From Pseudaquabacterium terrae (GTDB lineage: Bacteria; Pseudomonadota; Gammaproteobacteria; Burkholderiales; Burkholderiaceae_C): DNA of 64,000 nucleotides. A program made the position numbers and the translations under genes. The stretch is from contig NZ_JABRWJ010000003.1 of NCBI RefSeq assembly GCF_013266755.1, positions 620,001 through 684,000 of the forward strand. The letters are read 5' to 3'. The notes under the pieces are model-generated. The model was not told the origin of the DNA and made no database searches. It worked only from the letters and a program-made list of their open reading frames with translations. Numbering within the stretch: position 1 is the first letter of the stretch; the number at the start of each line of letters is the position of its first letter. This document shows positions 54,068-62,628 of the stretch, in pieces.

Positions 54068-54089
54068 GGAATCTCCTGTGCGGTGGCCG

Positions 54090-55565
54090 TCAGAACGGGA
54101 ATTGCGGCGGCGTGTCCTTCACGGTCAGCCACTGCCAGGCCGTGAAGCACTCCCAGTCGCCGGGGCCGCCGTGCGAGTGGCCGTTGCCGGCGATGCCGGG
54201 GCCGCCGAAGGGATTGACGGCGTCGTCGTTCACCGTCTGGTCGTTGATGTGCACCATGCCGGCCTTGAGCCGGTTGCCGATCGCCAGCGCGCGGCCGACC
54301 GACTTCGAGATCACCGCCGCGGCCAGGCCGCCATGGCCGTGGTTGGCGATCGCCACCGCCTCGTCGTCGGTGCTGAAGGTCGCGAGGTTGACCACCGGGC
54401 CGAAGGTCTCGTCGTCGAAGCTCGGCATGCCGGGCTTCACGCCGGTGAGCACGGTGGGCTTGTAGAAGAGCCCCTCGTAGCTGCCGCCGGCCAGCAGCGT
54501 GGCGCCGGCCATCACGCTGGCCATCACGGTGGCATGCACGCGGTCGCGCTGGCGTTGATCGATCAGCGGCCCGAGCGCGACCTGGCCGGTGGCGCCATCG
54601 CCGACCGGCAGACGATCCGCCTTGGCGACCAGCCGCTGGATCAGCGCCGGCGCGATCGCCTCGTGCACCAGCACGCGGTTCGACGCCATGCAGATCTGGC
54701 CCTGGTGCAGCCAGGCGCCCCAGGCGACGTTCGACGCCGCGAGATCGAGGTCGGCGTCGCTGGCCATGTCGTCGAGCACGATCAGCGCATTGCTGCCGCC
54801 GAGCTCGAGCGAGACCTTCTTCAGGTGCCTGCCGGCCAGCTCGCCGATGCGCCGGCCGACACCGGCCGAGCCGGTGAAGGAGATCATCGCGACGTTCGCA
54901 TCGCCGACCAGCGCCTCGCCGACATCGGCGCCGCCGGGCAGCACGTGCAGCAGACCAGCCGGCAGCCCGGCCTGTTCGAAGATGCGCGCGATCAGCAGGC
55001 CGCCGCTCACCGGCGTGCGCGGGTCGGGCTTGATGATCACCGCGTTGCCGGTGGCCAGCGCCGGCGCGACGACGCGCAAGGTCAGGATCAGCGGGAAGTT
55101 GAACGGCGAGATCACGCCAACCACGCCCAAGGGCACGCGGCGCGCGATCGACATCCGGCCCGGCCCGCTGGGCAGCACCTGGCCCTGCGCCTGCATCGGC
55201 ATCGCGGCGGCCAGCTGGCAGAACATCACGGCCTCGCGCAGCTCGTGCTGGCCCTTCGGCAGGATCGCGCCGGTTTCGCGCGTCACGTACAGCGCCAGCT
55301 CGTCGAAGTGCTGCTGGAACAGCGCCGCGGCGCGCTGGAACACCGCCGCACGCTCGCGCGGACCGAGCGCGGCCCACGCGGGCTGCGCGGCGGCGGCTGC
55401 AGCCGCGGCGGTCGCGACATCGGCCGCCACCGCACGGCCGGTGCGCGCCAGCACCTGGCCGGTCGCCGGCTCGATCACATCGGCGGCTTGCGAGGCGGCG
55501 CGCCAGCCGTTGCTGAAGAGGTTGTCGCGCCACAGCGCGTGGTCGAGAAACGGAGGTGTGCTCAT
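54090..55565 (-). CDS. Aromatic aldehyde dehydrogenase (benzaldehyde/vanillin dehydrogenase group)
   Basis: A 491-residue NAD(P)-dependent dehydrogenase. It has [28 protein letters not shown], the general base in [15 protein letters not shown] and catalytic Cys at about residue 292 in [12 protein letters not shown]. The opening [20 protein letters not shown] and the C-terminal [13 protein letters not shown] are typical of aromatic aldehyde dehydrogenases. It is the first gene of the minus-strand operon. I chose the ATG at 55565, about 23 bases after the predicted sigma-54 start point. It would convert the SDR's aldehyde product to an aromatic acid. Confidence 0.9.
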   Translation of the reverse strand: MSTPPFLDHALWRDNLFSNGWRAASQAADVIEPATGQVLARTGRAVAADVATAAAAAAAAQPAWAALGPRERAAVFQRAAALFQQHFDELALYVTRETGAILPKGQHELREAVMFCQLAAAMPMQAQGQVLPSGPGRMSIARRVPLGVVGVISPFNFPLILTLRVVAPALATGNAVIIKPDPRTPVSGGLLIARIFEQAGLPAGLLHVLPGGADVGEALVGDANVAMISFTGSAGVGRRIGELAGRHLKKVSLELGGSNALIVLDDMASDADLDLAASNVAWGAWLHQGQICMASNRVLVHEAIAPALIQRLVAKADRLPVGDGATGQVALGPLIDQRQRDRVHATVMASVMAGATLLAGGSYEGLFYKPTVLTGVKPGMPSFDDETFGPVVNLATFSTDDEAVAIANHGHGGLAAAVISKSVGRALAIGNRLKAGMVHINDQTVNDDAVNPFGGPGIAGNGHSHGGPGDWECFTAWQWLTVKDTPPQFPF

Positions 55566-55598
55566 CGGCGGTCTCGGGGTTGGTCTGGCCTGCCTTGC

Positions 55599-55612
55599 GC
55601 AACGCCCGTGCC
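55599..55612 (-). promoter_or_regulatory. Sigma-54 (-24/-12) promoter of the aromatic operon
   Basis: On the minus strand the sequence is GGCACGGGCGTTGC: GG and GC separated by exactly ten bases, matching the GGCAC-N5-TTGC consensus at every key position. It lies 34 bases upstream of the aldehyde dehydrogenase start and faces away from the sigma-54 activator gene, as expected for its target. Confidence 0.78.
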
Positions 55613-55746
55613 GCGGCGCCGTGCCGGGCTGCGGTTGAGGGCCAACCACCACGCGCCGTCACCGAGGGAAAGACACCCACCGACTCCGGACTTTCCCGGG
55701 GGTCGATTGCTGCGCTGCAGCTTCGGGTTCACCCGAAGGCTTGGCG

Positions 55747-55799
55747 TTCATCAACTGAGAACAAAATCGCCCGCCGCTCGGCGATCGATTCATCAAATC
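55747..55799. promoter_or_regulatory. Two candidate upstream activator sites for the XylR-type regulator
   Basis: TTCATCAA occurs at 55747-55754 (inside GTTCATCAACTGAGAAC) and 55789-55796 (inside GATTCATCAAATC), 42 bases or four helical turns apart. On the other strand each reads TTGATGAA, similar to XylR/DmpR binding words. They lie 135-190 bases upstream of the sigma-54 promoter and just before the regulator gene, so they could serve both activation and autoregulation. Confidence 0.45.
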
Positions 55800-55807
55800 A
55801 GAAACTC

Positions 55808-57601
55808 ATGACCAAGGCCGACTCCCGCATCTCGCTCGCCGAGGTGGCCCGCCAGACCGGCGCGATGCTGCGCCGCGGCGACAGCGCGCACTACCGCGAC
55901 GGCCTGCCGCCGAGCCTGGCCGACCTGACCGAATCGCTGTTCTTCTCGCCCGGCGACGGCCGCATCTGGCTCAACGACCAACGCATGCTGCTGTGGCACT
56001 GCTCGGCGATGGGTCACCTGCGGCGCGAGCTGATCGACACGCTGGGCCTGGAGCGTGCACGCGGCCTGCTGACGCGCGCCGGCTACGTCTCCGGCGCGCG
56101 CGACGCGCAACTGGTGCGCGAGCGCTGGCCCGACGGCGACGCCGCGAGCGTCTTCATGGCCGGCACGCGGCTGCATGCGCTCGAAGGCGTCGTCAAGGTC
56201 ACGCCGCTGGCCTTCGACTTCGACATCGACCGCGGCACCTACGAAGGCGAGTTCCTGTGGGAGCACTCGAGCGAGGACGACGAGCACATCGCCGCCTACG
56301 GCATCGGCACCGAAGCCGCGTGCTGGTCGCAGGTGGGCTACGCCACCGGCTACGTGACCAGCCTGTTCGGCCAGCTCGTCGTCTTCCGCGAAGTCGAGTG
56401 CCGCTCGATGGGCGCCAGCGTCTGCCGCGTGATCGGCCGCCATGCCGCGGCCTGGGGCGACGTCAGCGAGGACCTGCGCTACCTGCAGGCGCGCGACTTC
56501 CGCAGCCTTGCCGAGGCGCCGGCGGCGCACGCGGCGGTCGCCACGCCGGTGCTCGACCCAACGCCTGAAGTGAGCGGCGCGCGGCACGAGATCGTCGGCG
56601 CGTCGTCGGCCTTCAACTCGGCCTGCCACCAGCTCGACCGCGTCGCGCGCACGCAGGCAACGGTGCTCTTCACCGGCGAGTCGGGCGTCGGCAAGGAGGC
56701 CTTCGCGCGAAGGCTGCACCGCATCAGCGCGCGCGCCGACAAACCCTTCGTCGCCGTCAACTGCGCGGCGATTCCGGAGACGCTGATCGAGTCGGAGCTG
56801 TTCGGCGTCGAGCGCGGCGCCTTCACCGGCGCCAGCAGCTCGCGCCCGGGCCGCTTCGAACGCGCCGACGGCGGCACGCTGTTCCTCGACGAGGTCGGCA
56901 CGCTGTCGCTGCCCGGCCAGGGCAAGCTGCTGCGCGTGCTGCAGGAGGGCGAGGTCGAGCGTGTGGGCGGCACGCGCACGCTGACGGTGGATGTGCGCGT
57001 CGTCGCCGCGACCAACGTCGACCTGCAGGCCGAGGTGCGTGCCGGGCGCTTTCGCGAGGACCTCTACTACCGCCTGAACGTCTACCCGATGCACCTGCCG
57101 CCGCTGCGCGAGCGGCGCGACGACGTGCCGCTGCTGATGAACCATTTCCTGCGCCGCGAGTCGGCGCGCCACGGCCGCTCGCCCACCGGCTTCACGCCGC
57201 GTGCGGTGCGCGCGCTGCTGCACTACGCCTACCCCGGCAACATCCGCGAGCTGCAGAACCTGATCGAGCGCGGCGTGATCTCGGCCGACGACGGCGCGCC
57301 GATCGACGTGCGCCACCTGTTCCGCCGCGAGCAGCTGTCGGACGAGACGCTGCTGGCGATCGGCGCCAGCGGCGCGCTGATGCCCAGCCACGACCCGGGC
57401 CGCGTGCCCAACCTGCTGCAGCACCTGCAGCAGACGCTGGGCGCCGACACGCTGGCGCTGGGCGAGCTGGAAGCCCGCCTGCTGCGCGAGGCCGTGGCCG
57501 CGGCCGACGGCAACCTGGCGGCCGCGGCGCGGCAGCTCGGGCTGACGCGGGCGCAGCTGGCGTATCGGCTGGAGAAGGCGCCGGGCCGCGCCGACGCGTG
57601 A
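55808..57601 (+). CDS. Sigma-54-dependent activator, XylR/DmpR type (XylR_N-V4R-AAA+-HTH)
   Basis: A 597-residue activator. The effector-binding XylR_N domain covers about residues 25-135 ([20 protein letters not shown]), the V4R domain about 145-205 with the Cys-containing [18 protein letters not shown], and a linker leads to the AAA+ domain. That has Walker A GESGVGKE near 289, the sigma-54 contact loop GAFTGA near 337 and [12 protein letters not shown]. The Fis-type HTH is at the end ([20 protein letters not shown]). Aromatic effectors relieve inhibition by the N-terminus. It is divergent from the operon with the consensus sigma-54 promoter and is its obvious regulator. It ends one base before a convergent gene. 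Confidence 0.94.
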   Translation: MTKADSRISLAEVARQTGAMLRRGDSAHYRDGLPPSLADLTESLFFSPGDGRIWLNDQRMLLWHCSAMGHLRRELIDTLGLERARGLLTRAGYVSGARDAQLVRERWPDGDAASVFMAGTRLHALEGVVKVTPLAFDFDIDRGTYEGEFLWEHSSEDDEHIAAYGIGTEAACWSQVGYATGYVTSLFGQLVVFREVECRSMGASVCRVIGRHAAAWGDVSEDLRYLQARDFRSLAEAPAAHAAVATPVLDPTPEVSGARHEIVGASSAFNSACHQLDRVARTQATVLFTGESGVGKEAFARRLHRISARADKPFVAVNCAAIPETLIESELFGVERGAFTGASSSRPGRFERADGGTLFLDEVGTLSLPGQGKLLRVLQEGEVERVGGTRTLTVDVRVVAATNVDLQAEVRAGRFREDLYYRLNVYPMHLPPLRERRDDVPLLMNHFLRRESARHGRSPTGFTPRAVRALLHYAYPGNIRELQNLIERGVISADDGAPIDVRHLFRREQLSDETLLAIGASGALMPSHDPGRVPNLLQHLQQTLGADTLALGELEARLLREAVAAADGNLAAAARQLGLTRAQLAYRLEKAPGRADA

Positions 57602-58318
57602 TCAGCTTGTGCGCTGCGTGAGCGCCCGCTGTTCGGCGCTCTCGCGCCGCAGCGCTTCCTCGAAGCTCGCCAGCCCGATCTGATTGAGCACGCGCTTGTA
57701 GCGCGCGGCCACGTCCGCATCCAGGGCGGCGAGACGCTGCGCGATGGCTCGCGATGCCGTGCCCAGCGTGTCATCGTCGACCAGCTTCCACACCAGGCCC
57801 CAACCCAGCGCCTGCTCCGCAGAGAACTCCTCGCCGAGCAGCATCAGGGCCTTGGCGCGGGCCAGGCCGGCGGCCGCCGGCAAGGTGGCGACCAGGCCGC
57901 CGGTGACGAAGACACCGAGCGAGGCTTCGGGCAACTTCAAGCGAGCGCTGCGCGCGGCGATCACGATGTCGGCGTCGAGCATCCATTCGAGCCCCGCCCC
58001 GAGCACCCAGCCGTGCACGGCGGCAACCACCGGCTTGCGACAGCCGACGATGGCCGCGGCCACGCGTTGCACACCCTCGAGCTCCGCCTCGGTGGGTGCT
58101 GCACTGACATCGCGACCGGCGCAGAAGGCGCGGCCCGCGCCCCGCAGCAGCACGGCCTTGACGGCAGCATCGGCATCGGCGTGCTCGAGCGCGCGCCACA
58201 GGTCCTGCGCCAGCGTGGCCGTGATCGCGTTCAGCTTGCGCGGCCGGTTCAGCGTCAGGGTCAGCACGCCGTCGTCGGAGAGCTCGCGCAGCAGCGGCGC
58301 TTCGGTCTCGAGGCTCAT
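57602..58318 (-). CDS. Enoyl-CoA hydratase/isomerase family protein
   Basis: A 238-residue crotonase-fold protein. It has LTLNRPRKLNAITATLA near residue 20, the oxyanion-hole segment GRAFCAGRDVSA near 65 and AAVHGWVLGAGLEWMLDADI near 100. At the usual catalytic positions GLEW and LPEASLGVFV are present (one Glu retained, the second variable), so it may be a hydratase, isomerase or related enzyme. It is 3 bases after the stop of the Bug-type gene and convergent with the activator gene. CoA-ester processing in a short operon is likely; substrate unknown. Confidence 0.86.
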   Translation of the reverse strand: MSLETEAPLLRELSDDGVLTLTLNRPRKLNAITATLAQDLWRALEHADADAAVKAVLLRGAGRAFCAGRDVSAAPTEAELEGVQRVAAAIVGCRKPVVAAVHGWVLGAGLEWMLDADIVIAARSARLKLPEASLGVFVTGGLVATLPAAAGLARAKALMLLGEEFSAEQALGWGLVWKLVDDDTLGTASRAIAQRLAALDADVAARYKRVLNQIGLASFEEALRRESAEQRALTQRTS

Positions 58319-58321
58319 CGT

Positions 58322-59302
58322 TCAATCCACCAGGAAACCCGAGGCCTTGATCACCGGGCCCCACTTGGCCAGCTCGTCGGCGATGAGCCTGCCCAGCTCG
58401 TCCGGCGTGGCCGGGTCGCTGTGCATGCCGATCTTCGCCAGCCCCGCCTTGATGTCGTTCATCGCCAGCACGCGGGCGAGGGCTGTCTGCAGCGGCTGCA
58501 GCGCGGCGCGCGGCGTGGCGGGCGGCGCGAACAGACCCACCCACTCGAGCGTGTCGAACTGGCGCAGGCCCATCTCGGCCAGCGTCGGTACGCCCGGCAG
58601 CAGCTCCGAGCGGCGCGCGCCGTTGACTGCCAGCACGCGCAACTTGCCGGCCTGGTGGTGCGCGGCGACGTCGGCGATCGGCAGGATGCCCGCCGCGATC
58701 TGGCCGCCCAGCAGGTCCTGCACCAGCGGCGCGCCGCCGCGGTAGGGCACCGGCAGCATGTCGGCATTCGCGTCCTTGCCGAGTCGATAGCCGATGAACT
58801 GCGAGATGCTGCCGGGTGCCGGCACGCCGAAGCTGCCGTCCTTGCGGTTCGCACGCGCCAGGTCGATCCATTGCGCGACGGTCGTGGCCGGCATCGCCGA
58901 CGGCACGGCGATCGCCTCGTAGAAGCTGCTGACGCGGCCGACCGGCTGGAAGTCCTTCACCGGGTCATACCGCACCACTTTGAAGGTCAGCGGAATCATC
59001 ACCATCATGTGCGTGTTGGCGATCAGCAGCGTGCGGCCGTCGGCCGGCGCGTTCTTGACATGCTCCGCGGCGATCGCGCCACCGGCCCCCGGCCGGTTGT
59101 CGACGATGACCGTCGTGTTCAGCTCATCCTTCAGTTTGTCCGCGAGCATGCGGGCCACCGCATCGGCCGACCCGCCGGCCGGATAGCCGACGATCAGCTT
59201 CAGCGGCTCCTGGCGTGTCGCGCCCTGCGCCTGCAGCGCGGGCGCCGCCAGCACGAACGTCGAGGTGGCGAGGGAAGCGAGCAGCAGGCGACGATGAATC
59301 AC
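58322..59302 (-). CDS. Bug-type (tripartite tricarboxylate transporter) substrate-binding protein
   Basis: A 326-residue secreted protein with a signal peptide ending near LQA-QG. Bug motifs are clear: LKLIVGYPAGGSADAVARM, VDNRPGAGGAIAAEHVK, a central LPVPYRGGAPLVQDLLGGQI and VNGARRSELLPGVPTLAEMG. The start is GTG at 59302. It forms a two-gene unit with the enoyl-CoA hydratase-like gene and is divergent from the dimethylformamidase-like gene, so it may bind that enzyme's substrate, for example an amide or carboxylate. No membrane components are nearby. Confidence 0.9.
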   Translation of the reverse strand: MIHRRLLLASLATSTFVLAAPALQAQGATRQEPLKLIVGYPAGGSADAVARMLADKLKDELNTTVIVDNRPGAGGAIAAEHVKNAPADGRTLLIANTHMMVMIPLTFKVVRYDPVKDFQPVGRVSSFYEAIAVPSAMPATTVAQWIDLARANRKDGSFGVPAPGSISQFIGYRLGKDANADMLPVPYRGGAPLVQDLLGGQIAAGILPIADVAAHHQAGKLRVLAVNGARRSELLPGVPTLAEMGLRQFDTLEWVGLFAPPATPRAALQPLQTALARVLAMNDIKAGLAKIGMHSDPATPDELGRLIADELAKWGPVIKASGFLVD

Positions 59303-59375
59303 GGGAGTCCTCGGTGGGCGGCGCCTTGACCGGCGTCAACGGCCAGTGTGGAAGCGCGGCCCGGCGCGCGGTAGA

Positions 59376-59405
59376 TGCACCGGCCGATGATCGGCCATGC
59401 GTGCA
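59376..59405. repeat. Nested inverted repeat in divergent promoter region
   Basis: GGCCGAT-G-ATCGGCC (59382-59396) is a perfect dyad, enclosed by TGCAC (59376-59380) and GTGCA (59401-59405). It is roughly midway between the Bug-type gene and the dimethylformamidase-like gene. The 12-base word CGGCCGATGATC is repeated at 59504-59515 across the ATG of the latter gene. A regulator site or RNA structure is possible. Confidence 0.5.
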
Positions 59406-59509
59406 CCGTATGAGCGGGCCGTTCGCGCCGCCGTTCATGCGCGGCGCGTATATCGCTACCGCGCTCGGCGGATCTACCGGCGCGGCTCCTGCCTGTCTAT
59501 CGTCGGCCG

Positions 59510-61699
59510 ATGATCTTCATCACCGGATACAGCGATCGCCTGTCGGCTTGCGCCGGCGAATCCATCGCCTTCAAGGTCTCGAGCCTGTCGTCACGGCCCT
59601 ACCGCGCGAAGCTGGTGCGCATCGCCCACGCGGATCCGAACCCGGCCGGTCCCGGCTTCAAGGTCGAGCCCCTGGCCGAGGTCTTCGCGACGGAGCGGCC
59701 CTCGGTCGCGCAGCCGCTGCGTTCCGGCTCCTGCGGCCGCGTGGCGCGGATGCCGCTGGTGGGCCTGGGCGGCGGCCTGTCGGTCAGCGTGCGCATCATG
59801 CCGACGGCGCCGTCGCGGGGTGAACAGTGCGTGCTGTCGCATGGCGACCCCGCGTCGGGCGGCTGGCGTCTGGCCATCGACGGCGCCGGTGTGTTGTTCA
59901 CGATCGCTGGCGCGCCGGCCCCCGTGCAGCTGCGCTGCGACCTGCCGCTGCCCGCGCGCTGGCTCGAACTGCAGCTCAGCGCCGATCCGGTGGTCGGCAC
60001 GCTGACCTTGCAGGTTAGCGATGTCGACACAATGGCCGAAGGCGCGCTTCGCCTGGCGAGCACGGCGCGCTGGCGTGTGCCGCCGCAGCCCAACTTGGCA
60101 GCGGATGCCGACCTGCTGATCGGCGCCTGCCTGGGCGATGACGGTGTGCCGCGCTGCCACTTCAATGGCCGCATCGAAGCGCCCACGATCAGCGCCGCGG
60201 CGCAGGCGCATCACCCGTCGAGGATCATGGCGGCCTGGGACTTTGCGCGTGGCATCGATACGGCAGACATCGTCGACACCGGCCCGCATCAGCGGCACGG
60301 GCGGCTGATCAACCTGCCGACGCGGGCCGTCGCGGGCAGCCGCTGGACCGGCCGCGAGCACTGCTGGCGCCACGCCCCCGAGCAGTACGCCGCGATCCAC
60401 TTCCACGACGACGACCTGCACGACGCCGGCTGGACGACCGGGTTTCAGTTCACGGTGCCGCAAACGCTGAAGAGCGGCGCCTACGCGATGCTGCTCGAAG
60501 CCGAGGGCCAGCGCGACTGGCTGCCGTTCTACGTCACGCCGGCGCCGGGTACATCGAGCGGCGCGCGCATCGCCTTCGTCGCGCCGACCTACACCTACGT
60601 CGCCTACGCCAACTATGCGCGCGGCAACTTCGACGCCGCGCTGCGGCGCCGGGTCGCCGACTGGCAGGCCTATCCGCACAACCCCGACGAGCATCCGGAG
60701 GTCGGACGCTCGACCTACAACCTGCACCCCGACGGCAGCGGCGTGTGCTTCTCGTCGCGCTGGCGGCCGCTGCTGACGATGCGGCCTGGCTTCCTCACCT
60801 TCGACGATCCGCGCGGTTCCGGCGTGCGCCACTACACCGCCGACAGCCACCTGCTCGACTGGCTCGAACACGAGGGCATGGCCTTCGACGTCTGGACCGA
60901 CGACGAGCTCGAACGCCATGGCAGCGCGGTGCTCGAGCCCTATGCCGTCGTGCTGACCGGCACGCATCCGGAGTACCACAGCACGCGCACGCTCGATGCG
61001 CTGCAGGGCTACCTGCGCAGCGGCGGCAACCTGGCCTACCTCGGCGGCAACGGGTTCTATTGGCGGGTGGGGCTGTCGCAGACCGTGCCCGGCGTGCTGG
61101 AAGTGCGCCGCGCCGGTGGCGGCACCCGCGCCTGGGCGCCATGCGCCGGCGAGAACGTGCATGCGCTCGACGGCGAGCTGGGTGGGCTGTGGCGCAGCAG
61201 CGGCCGCACGCCGCAGCAGCTGACGGGCGTCGGCTTCGTGTCGCAGGGGCCATTCGAAGGCGCCGTCTATCGCGTGAATGACGCGGCACGAAACGGCCGC
61301 GCCGGCTGGCTGCTCGAAGGTGTCGCGTCCGGGCCGATCGGCGGCTACGGCTTGTCCGGCGGTGGTGCCGCCGGCTTCGAGCTCGACGCCACCAGTGCCG
61401 CCGACGGCACCCCCGCCGGCACGCAGGTGCTGGCGCGGTCCGAAGGCCACGGACCCGGCTTCGGGCCCGCGCTGGACGCCGTGCTGTCGCACACGATGAC
61501 GCGAGATCGGGGCGCGGTCGAACCGTCGATTCGCGCCGAGATCACCTACCGTGACACGGCCTGGGGCGGATCGGTGTTCACGGTTGGCTCGATCACGTTC
61601 TGCGGCAGCCTGTCGCACGACGGCTACCGCAACGACATGAGCACCTTGTTGCGCAACTACCTGGTGCGCAAGACGATGCCGCGCTCGTCGGCCGGCTGA
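59510..61699 (+). CDS. N,N-dimethylformamidase large (beta) subunit-like protein
   Basis: A 729-residue protein resembling the large subunit of N,N-dimethylformamidase (usual length about 760). The N-terminal region has a jelly-roll/LamG-like look (FSVSVRIM-type strands, then IMAAWDFARGIDTADIVDT). The C-terminal domain has the family blocks YTYVAYANYARG, HLLDWLEHEGMAFDVWTDDE, TGTHPEYHSTRTLDALQGYL near 485 and GGNGFYWRVGL. The family enzyme uses a Tyr/Glu-bound iron to hydrolyse small amides. The matching small subunit gene (about 130 residues, normally adjacent) is absent here. Its end overlaps a convergent LysR gene by 43 bases. Confidence 0.83.
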   Translation: MIFITGYSDRLSACAGESIAFKVSSLSSRPYRAKLVRIAHADPNPAGPGFKVEPLAEVFATERPSVAQPLRSGSCGRVARMPLVGLGGGLSVSVRIMPTAPSRGEQCVLSHGDPASGGWRLAIDGAGVLFTIAGAPAPVQLRCDLPLPARWLELQLSADPVVGTLTLQVSDVDTMAEGALRLASTARWRVPPQPNLAADADLLIGACLGDDGVPRCHFNGRIEAPTISAAAQAHHPSRIMAAWDFARGIDTADIVDTGPHQRHGRLINLPTRAVAGSRWTGREHCWRHAPEQYAAIHFHDDDLHDAGWTTGFQFTVPQTLKSGAYAMLLEAEGQRDWLPFYVTPAPGTSSGARIAFVAPTYTYVAYANYARGNFDAALRRRVADWQAYPHNPDEHPEVGRSTYNLHPDGSGVCFSSRWRPLLTMRPGFLTFDDPRGSGVRHYTADSHLLDWLEHEGMAFDVWTDDELERHGSAVLEPYAVVLTGTHPEYHSTRTLDALQGYLRSGGNLAYLGGNGFYWRVGLSQTVPGVLEVRRAGGGTRAWAPCAGENVHALDGELGGLWRSSGRTPQQLTGVGFVSQGPFEGAVYRVNDAARNGRAGWLLEGVASGPIGGYGLSGGGAAGFELDATSAADGTPAGTQVLARSEGHGPGFGPALDAVLSHTMTRDRGAVEPSIRAEITYRDTAWGGSVFTVGSITFCGSLSHDGYRNDMSTLLRNYLVRKTMPRSSAG

Positions 61700-62601
61700 A
61701 AGCCCGGCATGGCGCTCAAGCGCTGCAGCAGCGCCGCGACGAAGGCCTTCACCCGCGCCGGGCGGTAGACGCCCGGCGGCATCGCCACCTGCACCGGAAT
61801 CGATTCCAGCCACCACGCCGGCAGCACGCGCTTCAGCCGCCCCGCGGCCAGGTCGGCATGGCACAGCCACGGCGATGCAGCGCCGATGCCCGCGCCGTTC
61901 AGGATGGCGCGGTAGCTCGCCAGCAGGTTGTCGGTCTGCAGCGGCGCATCCACGCTCACCGTGCGCAGCCGCCCTGCCCGGTCGAACAGGCGGATATCGC
62001 CCAACACGTGCGGCAGCAGGCCGACGAAGGGCGCACGCGCCAGCGTGGAGATCGTCACCGGCCCGATGCGCGTGAGCAGCTCGGGCGCGGCAATGAGCAT
62101 GCGCTCCATCGATCCGAGGCGCCGGACCACCAGCCCCGGATCGAGCACCGGCCCGACGAACAGCCAGCACTCCGCGCCCGAACCGAGCAGGTCGACGGCG
62201 CGGTCGGTCAGCGTGAGCTCGATGCGCAGCGCCGGGTATTGCGCACGCAGGTCGGTGATCGCGTCGGTGAGGAAGGACACGCCCCAGCCCGAGGGGCCGA
62301 TCACGCGCAAGGTGCCCTCCGGCCGGCTCTGAGCACCCGTGATGCGCTCGGCCAGCCCGGACCAGCGCTCCGTCAGCTCGCGCGCCTGCGCCAGCAGCGA
62401 GCGGCCTTCGTCGGTCAACGTGAAGCGGGTCGTGGTCCGCGTCGCGAGCCGGCAGCCGAGCATGCGCTCCAGATCCACGAGCCGGCGGCTGACGGTGGGC
62501 TGCGTCGTCTCGAGCACGCGCGCGGCCTTGCTCAGCGATCCGGTCTCGCCGATCTTGACGAAGGTGTCCAGCAGTTCGAGCCGATCGTGGGCGCGTTTCA
62601 T
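61657..62601 (-). CDS. LysR-family transcriptional regulator
   Basis: A 314-residue regulator. The N-terminal HTH is FVKIGETGSLSKAARVLETT then QPTVSRRLVDLERMLGCRL, followed by the LysR substrate-binding domain (ALRIELTLTDRAVDLLGSGA and similar). The group resembles the LysR proteins that act on neighbouring oxidoreductase genes. I placed the start at the ATG at 62601; a GTG six codons earlier (62619) is possible. Its 3' end overlaps the dimethylformamidase-like gene tail to tail, an unusual arrangement that may cause transcriptional interference. Confidence 0.87.
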   Translation of the reverse strand: MKRAHDRLELLDTFVKIGETGSLSKAARVLETTQPTVSRRLVDLERMLGCRLATRTTTRFTLTDEGRSLLAQARELTERWSGLAERITGAQSRPEGTLRVIGPSGWGVSFLTDAITDLRAQYPALRIELTLTDRAVDLLGSGAECWLFVGPVLDPGLVVRRLGSMERMLIAAPELLTRIGPVTISTLARAPFVGLLPHVLGDIRLFDRAGRLRTVSVDAPLQTDNLLASYRAILNGAGIGAASPWLCHADLAAGRLKRVLPAWWLESIPVQVAMPPGVYRPARVKAFVAALLQRLSAMPGFQPADERGIVLRTR

Positions 62602-62628
62602 TCCCTCGACGTATAGCACTTCATGCGT

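Noticed and set aside
59591-62170. An 859-codon open frame opposite the dimethylformamidase-like gene
   Set aside because: Repetitive Arg/Ala/His/Gln composition and no ribosome site; the plus-strand gene has family motifs.
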